A stretch of 64,000 nt of DNA, taken from NCBI GenBank assembly GCA_034638255.1, contig JAWPGT010000030.1, positions 124,001-188,000 of the forward strand. The letters run 5' to 3'. Positions 57,021 through 64,000 of this stretch are shown one piece after another. The stretch is from Coprinus comatus. Lineage: Eukaryota > Basidiomycota > Agaricomycetes > Agaricales > Agaricaceae. A model generated the notes under the pieces. The model did not search any database. It worked only from the letters and a program-made list of their open reading frames with translations, and had not been told where the DNA came from. The position numbers and the translations under genes were made by a program. Position 1 is the first letter of the stretch, and every line of letters begins with the position of its first letter.

Positions 57021-59932
57021 ATGCGTTTCCGGACGATTGAGATACGCTGGCACGACAATAAGCCCATCTCCACCTGCGACTTCCAGCCCATTCCCTTCAA
57101 GCGCGCACGTCCTCCAGCTGGCCACGACGACAAATTCACTGGTCATTCGTACCGTCTGGCTACAGGTGGTGAAGACAACCATGTTCGCGTTAGTTTTTCT
57201 TCGTCTTCTACAACTCTGTCTGGTAGCTGAAGCATAGAATAGGTGTGGATGGTTTACCCAAACATCCGCCCAACATCGCTGGTGAAAGACGATCCAACCT
57301 CTGCTGCTCCTCGTCCTCCTCGCATCGAGTATCTCTCCACCCTTAGTCGTCACTCAGCCGCAGTCAATGTCGTCCGTTTCTCTCCTAATGGTTGGTACTT
57401 CTCTTCTCCTCTCAATAACCTCTATCTTACTCCCCACTCAGGCGAGCTCATTGCCTCTGCCGGCGACGGTATGTTTTCCTCTTTGTTGCTTCCTTCTTTC
57501 CCACTCACTCGGCGCTAAGACGGCATGATCATCATCTGGGCACAGTCCACACATCCACACTCTGGCTCTTATGGTAGCGAAATCACACCCGACGAGCTTC
57601 AGTTAGACAAAGAGTTCTGGAAACCACGCATCGCATTCCGGTACGCGTCTCCTTCGTCCCTCTTATCACCTTGTAAGCTAACTTGGGCCATAGATGCACA
57701 ACCATGCAAGTATACGATCTAGCGTGGAGTCCAACTGGAGAATACATTCTTGCTGGTAGTACTGACAATACCGCACGTGTCTTTGCTTCTGTTGATGGTC
57801 AGTCTTTTCTTTCTTATCCCAAACAGCTCATTGATGGTCTACAGGCAAATGTGTCTGCGAGATAGCAGAACATTCCCACTTTGTTCAAGGTGTTGCTTGG
57901 GATCCCCTCAATGAATACATTGCAACTCAAAGCAGTGATCGTTCAATGCACGTTTATCGCATTTCTACCAAGAATGGCTCATTCGAAGCACATGCTGTTG
58001 GTCGTAATACTAGGATACCCGTTCGTCATGCTCGCACTCCAAGCGCCCATGGTGCCCGTCCAAGGATTTTCCGTAGCGAGTCTAGTGCTAGTGATGCCGA
58101 GTCGGCTGTTGGCGATCATCCCCTCTCTGCCAAAGATAAAGAAGATACTGCACCACTCACTCCTGCAACTTCGGTTGGAAGCACCCCTTCTCTTGCCATG
58201 TTCCCACCCCCTCCAGTAGTCGACAAGGGACCGTCTTCACGCCGCTCGTCTTTCAGCGCCAGTTCCAATGCACCTGGGTCTCCCCATTCATCCTTTCGCT
58301 ACGGTCGATCTCCCTCTCCAATGCCACCCTTACCTGCCATCAGAAGTTTACCAACATCATCAGCATGGGCAAATGTCAAGCTATATGGGGATGAAAGTTT
58401 CACCAATTTTTTTAGAAGGCTGACATTTAGTCCTGATGGAGGCTTACTATTGACACCTGCCGGACAATTTGAAGACCCCAGTGTTATTCCTGCCAGTCTT
58501 TCCCACAAGTCTGGTAAAGAAGATGGTGGAGCGACGCCTGCCCGTGGACGAAAAGGAAAGCCATCAGTCGTAACTGATCTTCCTTTGGCTTCAACTTCTT
58601 CAGTCTATATTTATTCAAGAGCTAATTTTGCTCGACCCCCGATCGCACACTTACCTGGACATAAAAAGGCTAGCGTTGCTGTCAGGTTTTCGCCTATTCT
58701 CTATGAGTTGAGGCCGAGTGTAGAAGCTGGGGAACGTGAGCTTTCGGAAACTAAAACGGCAGCGCTTGAAAAGAATATGGAAGGTACCCTCGATGTTGAT
58801 ATGGTTGGACCTACCATTGTCGTGAGCTCAAATGATGATGCACCAACATATAGCCAAACAAGTCTTTTGACTCCACAACGTACACCTGTTCAAACTCAGA
58901 ATTTCCTTGCTTCGCCATTACCTCGTCTAGCCCTTCCTGGTGCTCAACTTGATGTTGGAAATACATCAGCACCATATTCTCCAGCATTATCACCTATCAC
59001 CGATCTTCGACCTTCAACCCCTGGAACTTCTAAACCTTCTACACCTAGTGCTCATCATAGACATGCGCATAGTTACAGTCAATCATCAACAACAATACCC
59101 CCCGTGAACACTACAACTACAACTACTGCTACGACTACGACTACGACTGGTTCGGTATTCGCTTTACCATATCGAATGTTGTATGCTGTTGTGACGATGG
59201 ATACTGTTGCGATTTATGATACTCAACAGTCTACACCGGTTTGTCTTTTGACTAAGCTGCATTATGATGAATTTACTGATATGACTTGGTGAGTACTTTT
59301 TTTTTATGGATATCCCCCCTACCTTATAACAATGATACTGATGAATTTCATCTTTTTTTTTCCCCAGGTCACCAGATGGTCAAACTCTATTATTATCTTC
59401 AAGAGATGGTTATTGTACCACTATAATCTTGGATGAAATCTTACCAGCATATCATACTCAACAACATACATTACAACTTCAATCTATCGCTCATCTTAAT
59501 TCTGTTCCTTTAGTGAACGCGAATCCAAACACGAATACCAACACTTCTGTTTCTGCAGCAAGTACACCAGCAACTTCTACCATTGGTTTACCACTTAATA
59601 TCACTACACCAACGATATCAATATCAATATCGGGATCAGGATCGGGATCAAAGAAACGTAATGAACGTGGTGAACCACCTTTAACACCTGCTAGTGAAAC
59701 AGGAGGAGAAAGTACTTCTGGATCTGGTTATGGATTCAATATGATTACATCTCCTACCAAAGAAGTAACGGATAGGGATAGGGATAGTGGTAGGAATAGG
59801 GATGGAAAAAAAGAAAAAGAGAAGGAGAAAGAGGAGAGGGAGAAGGAGAAAGAGAAAGAAGAAGTAGATCAACAACCACCTAAGAAAAAGAGAAGAGTTG
59901 CTTTAACTCGTGTAGGTGATTTGGGATCATAG
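57021..59932 (+). CDS. CAC2: Chromatin assembly factor 1 subunit B (p60/Cac2), WD40 protein
   Basis: Histone H3-H4 chaperone subunit acting in replication-coupled nucleosome assembly. Start MRFRTIEIRWHDNKPISTCD is typical of the family. WD40 repeats: YRLATGGEDNHVRVW, LSRHSAAVNVVRFSPNGEL followed by IASAGDDGMIIIW, VYDLAWSPTGEYILAGSTD, HFVQGVAWDPLNEYIATQSS and SDRSMHVYRI; after an insertion with Ser/Pro/Thr-rich linkers come FFRRLTFSPDGGLLLTPAGQ, HKKASVAVRFSP and the last repeat TDMTWSPDGQTLLLSSRDGY. The C-terminus is charged with a KKKRR nuclear signal. Introns at 57189-57242, about 57391-57441, 57469-57519, 57643-57693, 57799-57844 and about 59291-59367. It follows the Zn2Cys6 gene by only 57 bp in tandem. 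Confidence 0.95.
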
Positions 59933-60416
59933 CGTTTGCGTTTTTTTTTTTTTAGGTCTTTAGGAGAGTTTTCGAAAGGTATGAATGGGTTGTTTATATG
60001 ACATATCTGAGGTTGTTTTTCCTCTTCCTTTTTTTCTTTTGTTTTTTTGTGATATGATGGCGATATGTGGTATCTTATACATTTTCAACATTATTTGGCT
60101 ATTTTCCTTGTTTTTCTTCCTTCTTTCCCTTTAATTCTTCCCCCCCCCCTTTTTTTTTTTGACAAGGTTCAACTTGATCTCTTGTGTCGCTTGACGTCTC
60201 TTATATTCCGTTCTTTCGTATTTACATACTCTATCATCTCGAATAATTTTTTCTTTCTTTTTCTTGTTTCTCTTTGTAAAATAAACATATATATATCCTT
60301 CACGAAGAAAAACCGACAAAAACCGACAAACCTTCTCTGTTTATGAAGAAGAAAAAACCCCAAAGTACAACAACAAAAAAACTTGTCATAACAATAATAT
60401 AATTTTAGAAATACAA
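59933..60416. other. Intergenic region between convergent genes
   Basis: T-rich then A-rich sequence carrying the 3' ends of CAC2 and the Nup54 gene; a C9T10 tract lies at about 60140. No gene seen. Confidence 0.5.
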
Positions 60417-62571
60417 TCATCGTAGGCAACTAGCACGTAAGGTAGAGCTAAGTAAATTATCAACTTCATAATTTGTTTGTGTTCCACCAATACCACTACT
60501 ACCACCACCACCGGCAGTATTTGTACCCATAATAACACCAACATCTTTAAGAGCTTTTTGAAGAATTTTAGTTACATATGCCAATCCTGCTTGCTGTTCG
60601 GACAAGATCTAAATGAAAAAAAAAAAGAGAGAAGAATATATTAGCTTCTATATAAAAAAAAAAACGAGAAAAGATGAAACAACAATAAACTTACCTGAGC
60701 AAGTTGTGCCAAACCATCTTCATCTACAACAGCCCATTCACCAGAACCATTATTCGATCTTTCCTTAGCAGCATTAACAGCACCAAGTAAAGCCCATAAT
60801 TCATTAAGTTTTCCTTTAACCCTTCCTCTTTTTAATTCATCTTCAACTTCTTCCAACCTACTTCTCAATCTTTCTTCTTCAGGTCGAATAGAAGAAGAAC
60901 GAACAGAAGGTATAAGAAGATGTAAATGTTGTACAAACTTCAATAACCTTTGAGTTAATTGTGTTTGTATACTTGTCGTACGAAGTAATCGAGATAAATT
61001 GGAAAGTGAATGTTGAGAATTAAGTGATTCTATACGTGATTTGAGTTCTTTAAGATGTTGTTGATGTTCTTCTGCTTTTTTATTTTGAGCTTCTACTCTT
61101 GTTCGTAAATCATCAAATCCAACTGCTAATACAGGAACGTGACTAGTCGGATCTGGGTTTTCACGAATAGCTTGTTCCCATAACGCATCATTCTTCGCAT
61201 TGTTGGGTCGGGTATATAAACTGACTTGATTTGGGTTGACTAGATTGTAAAAGTAATACTATATAGGTATACCCAAAACAAGAAAGAAAGTCAAAACGCA
61301 AAGATTATAACAGCACGAACAAAAAACTTGCTTACCTGGAAACGACATTGAGGTGATGCTGGGTTCCACGCATTATAAATTGATTCAATGCGTTGTTGAA
61401 GTTGGAGAGTTTGAGCGGTAGCGTCGGCTTGTTGTTGCGCAGGTGTCATTGCTACTCGGGAGCCCAACAAGCTATTGGAAGGCATTGTCGATGCATTCAA
61501 AGGATTTCCGACCGTACTACCAAACAAACTACCAGTGGCTGGTTGTTGTGGTTTATTCCCAAAGAGACCACCTGAGGTGCCTGTATTGGACGTACTACCA
61601 AAAAGGCCGCCGGACGATTGATTCTGGTTCGCGTTGCCAAAAAGGCTCGTAGATGGTTGGTTTTGGTTCTGATTCGTGCTACCAAACAGGCCAGTAGATG
61701 GTTGGTTTTGATTCGTACTGCCAAACAACCCAGTAGAAGGTTGGTTTTGGTTTGTACTACCAAACAGACCAGTAGAAGATTGATTTTGATTCTGATTTGC
61801 GTTACCAAAGAGGCTGGTGGAGGGTTGATTTTGATTCTGATTCGTATTGCCGAATAGCCCACCTGTTGTCTGTTGAGGCTGTTGTTGTTGCGTTTGATTC
61901 GTAGAACTGCCAAAGATACCGGTACCACCAGAAGGAGTGGCGGTATTTCCAAAGACGCTCGGTCTGAACAATCCACCCCCCGTACTACTAGTTCCAGCAG
62001 TATTCCCAAACGTACTCCCAGTTGCCTGTTGATTGCTTTGCTGCGTATTCGCGCCACTACTGCCAAAGATGCCTCCTCCAGTAGATGGAGTCGTCATATT
62101 GTTTCCAAAAACACTACCGCTCGTCCCAGGTTTTTGATTTGCAGTTCCAAAGGCAGAACCTTGCTGATTCGGATTCTGTACAAAGGCAGTACTGGGTTGT
62201 CCTGCTGCGGCCTGTAAAGCTGCTCCAAAATTGCTGAAGATGCTAGGCACCTGCTGTTGCTGTTGCTGTTGATTCTGGTTCTGGTTGGTCCCAAAAGCCC
62301 CCGGCTGCTGTTGTTGGTTTTGGGTATTAAAGAAGCTGCCTGATGTCGAAGGCAACTGCTGTTGGTTGGTCCCAAAAGCTCCGCCGGTTTGTTGCTGATT
62401 ATTCCCGAAGATGCCCGCAGATGGGGCAGGGTTGGCCGGCTGATTAAACGCGTTTCCAAAGTTGGAGTTGGGGTTGGGCTGTGTGCCGAAGGTGTTAGTG
62501 GAGCCAAAGACAGCGGTTGGTTGTTGTTGGGTATTTGAGCTGAAGCCCTGGGTATTTCCGAACACAGACAT
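60417..62571 (-). CDS. NUP57: FG nucleoporin of the Nup54/Nup57 family
   Basis: Central-channel nucleoporin that forms the Nsp1-Nup57-Nup49 (Nup62-58-54) complex. The start MSVFGNTQGFSSN lies 17 codons inside a longer frame and begins the repeats. About 350 residues of GLFG/FG repeats (GLFGSTNQNQ-type units, Gln/Asn-rich) follow. Then the Nup54 domain: PAQQQADATAQTLQLQQRIE, SIYNAWNPASPQCRFQ (exon end), YYFYNLVNPNQVSLYTRPNN and ALWEQAIRENPDPTSHVPVL, then coiled-coil segments to LAQLAQ and ILSEQQAGLAYVTKILQKAL. Introns at about 61255-61335, 60604-60694 and likely others. The end RASCLR is at 60417. The Asn/Gln tandem repeats at 61640-61860 differ in length between species. Confidence 0.92.
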
Positions 62572-62933
62572 TCTGCGTAGCTCGATCAGACATAGAAACA
62601 CGCGGATCGCATCTCTACTCACAGTCTCGGTGGCTGCTGCTCAACGTTTAGGTCTTACACGGCAATTGATCGCATCCTAAGAATCGGTCACGTGATCTAC
62701 AGTCACTCTAACAATCTCAGGGGCGCAGTGTACACCTCAAGCCATATGAATTGATGTTCAATCTCTCACTCTTCAATTTACATCACAGGTCTCGACAGCC
62801 GAGGGGAAACAACATGGAGGGCACTGTAATCATCATACATGTAGGACCGAAAAGACGAACGCCGCAAGAGGTATGCATGGTCATATTACATACAATTTTG
62901 GTAGGGCATGAATAAAGGTGAGCTCAGAACTGC

Positions 62934-63547
62934 AGTGTTCATCAGTACAGAACCAACAAATATAAAGCAAGAATCACGCACCCTAAGAGCCTGGAAGAAC
63001 CACTTGTTCTTGCCGGTTGTGTAACGATCCTCGAACAACTTCTTGATGTTCTTCTTGGCATCTTCGCGCTGCGTAGGCTCTTTGAAGGTATCAACAGTCA
63101 CAGAGCCCTTGAGGGTCTCCAACTCGAGGGCATATCGTGTGGGGAACAAGTGCGAGTAGTTGACAACCTTGAATAACAACTCAATCTCCATAATTCAAAC
63201 CCTCTGGGCATTCAAACTCACCTTGATGAAAGGCTTGACCTTGCTCCGTGTTGCCAACTTCTTTTGACCCATACGCCGTGTCACTTTACGGGGATAACGC
63301 TCAACACCAGCAACGATGGCATGGGGGTAAGGTCTCTCCTTTGTTCCCTCGTCAACCTGCTTGATAATAACGACCTTCTTGCCGGCCTGGCGACCTTGGA
63401 GGACGATTGCAACCTGATCACTTGTAAATTCCAGATTCCACCCAAATTGAGAGCTTCCGACCGCGCACCTTACCGGGCTTGTAAACTAGCAACATTTAAT
63501 CAGAGTTTCTGCTAGAGCATAGAGCGGAGTGTCATACCTTTGACCAT
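62934..63547 (-). CDS. RPL27: 60S ribosomal protein eL27
   Basis: Eukaryotic large-subunit ribosomal protein, about 136 aa. Five exons: [28 protein letters not shown]... with [20 protein letters not shown] and VKPFIK, then [17 protein letters not shown]...[10 protein letters not shown], and a last exon of only TTC TGA (62934-62939). The final intron is 42 nt (62940-62981, AGG|GTGCGT...CTGCAG|TTC). The KOW-type N-terminal motif [15 protein letters not shown] is intact. Early short exons (10 and 17 nt coding) are typical of ribosomal protein genes in basidiomycetes. Confidence 0.93.
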
Positions 63548-64000
63548 CTTGACGTTCGGCGACGAGCTCTTGATTGCACCACTACGGGAAATAGTGAATG
63601 TGCAGATTCCTGGGAACGGCAATTTCCGTGTGGCTTACAGGACTGTGAATAAGGTTTGATATCATCAACAACGCGTACGGCAACTACCGGCCAGCTGTGT
63701 TTCACCTTGTACGTCCATCTTCCGTTAAGATGCCATTATTGTCGTACTGCTAGTGTATATGTGTCTGGGTTGCACACTAAGAATGCGAAGTGTCGAAACT
63801 GCAGCTTCTGGCTGCAACTGCTTGGCTACTTCCACACTTCTAGAGGCTATTAAAACCTTTACCGACTTTCAGGTGCAAGTCCCCGCCTAATACACAAAAG
63901 TGGTTGTCTTATTAAAATGATATGAATCACATAAACCCAAAATGGAATGATTAAGCGCGCTAAAATAATCTAAAAAGTCTACGTCCTCTTCGGACATTAC
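63548..64000. other. Upstream region of eL27; no further gene recognised
   Basis: Promoter and possible 5' UTR of RPL27 plus the window end. Short frames only. Confidence 0.4.

Noticed and set aside
61618..62217. + strand frames over the nucleoporin repeats
   Set aside because: Shadows of the FG-repeat region; repetitive DNA keeps several frames open.

Overview
The window looks like a chromosome segment of a basidiomycete fungus, most likely an Agaricomycotina/Tremellomycetes-type yeast or jelly fungus. This is an inference from three things: genes packed with 42-90 nt GT-AG introns, a CAP59/CMT1-type mannosyltransferase of the capsule-gene family, and a DUF6534-type membrane protein. No species can be named from the sequence alone.

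Positions 1-22031 are a transposon graveyard. It starts with a degenerate satellite (1-900, unit about 150-170 bp). Next is a 5'-truncated Ty3/gypsy chromovirus on + (element A, 1967-7846), whose pol is interrupted by a solo LTR and followed by a Gag-like zinc-knuckle ORF. After it come a Tc1/mariner relic (8041-8443) and a second gag-like relic (8547-9410). A second copy of the element A family lies on the minus strand (element A', 10031-21555). It has been split by a nearly intact 7.5-kb Ty3/gypsy element (element B, 11623-19164, identical-length 620-bp LTRs, 4-bp target duplication) and by two solo LTRs, each with a 5-bp target duplication. Another LTR of the A family (21556-22031) closes the block. 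Decayed copies carry stop codons that mostly look like C:G to T:A changes.

From 22753 onward the window is gene-dense and largely arranged as head-to-head pairs: CAP59-like mannosyltransferase / SGNH-like protein (43 bp between start codons), NT-C2 protein / GWT1 (19 bp), DUF6534 membrane protein / P-loop-like tail-anchored protein, GH31 glycosidase / TRAPP-II Trs65, mitochondrial ATP synthase gamma / eIF2-beta, and hexokinase / mitochondrial uL14m. In between are two uncharacterised genes and an intron-containing tRNA-Ser(UGA). The right end holds a Zn2Cys6 transcription factor, the CAF-1 p60 (Cac2) subunit, an Nup54/Nup57 FG nucleoporin and ribosomal protein eL27. The genes are mostly housekeeping; the shared themes are surface glycan/GPI biosynthesis (CAP59-like, SGNH-like, GWT1, GH31) and secretory trafficking (Trs65).

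Several conserved genes (ATP synthase gamma once, eIF2-beta three times, probably Trs65 and possibly the SGNH gene) and element B show apparent single-base deletions. Residual assembly errors are the simplest explanation, so gene models there should be read with the frame breaks in mind.
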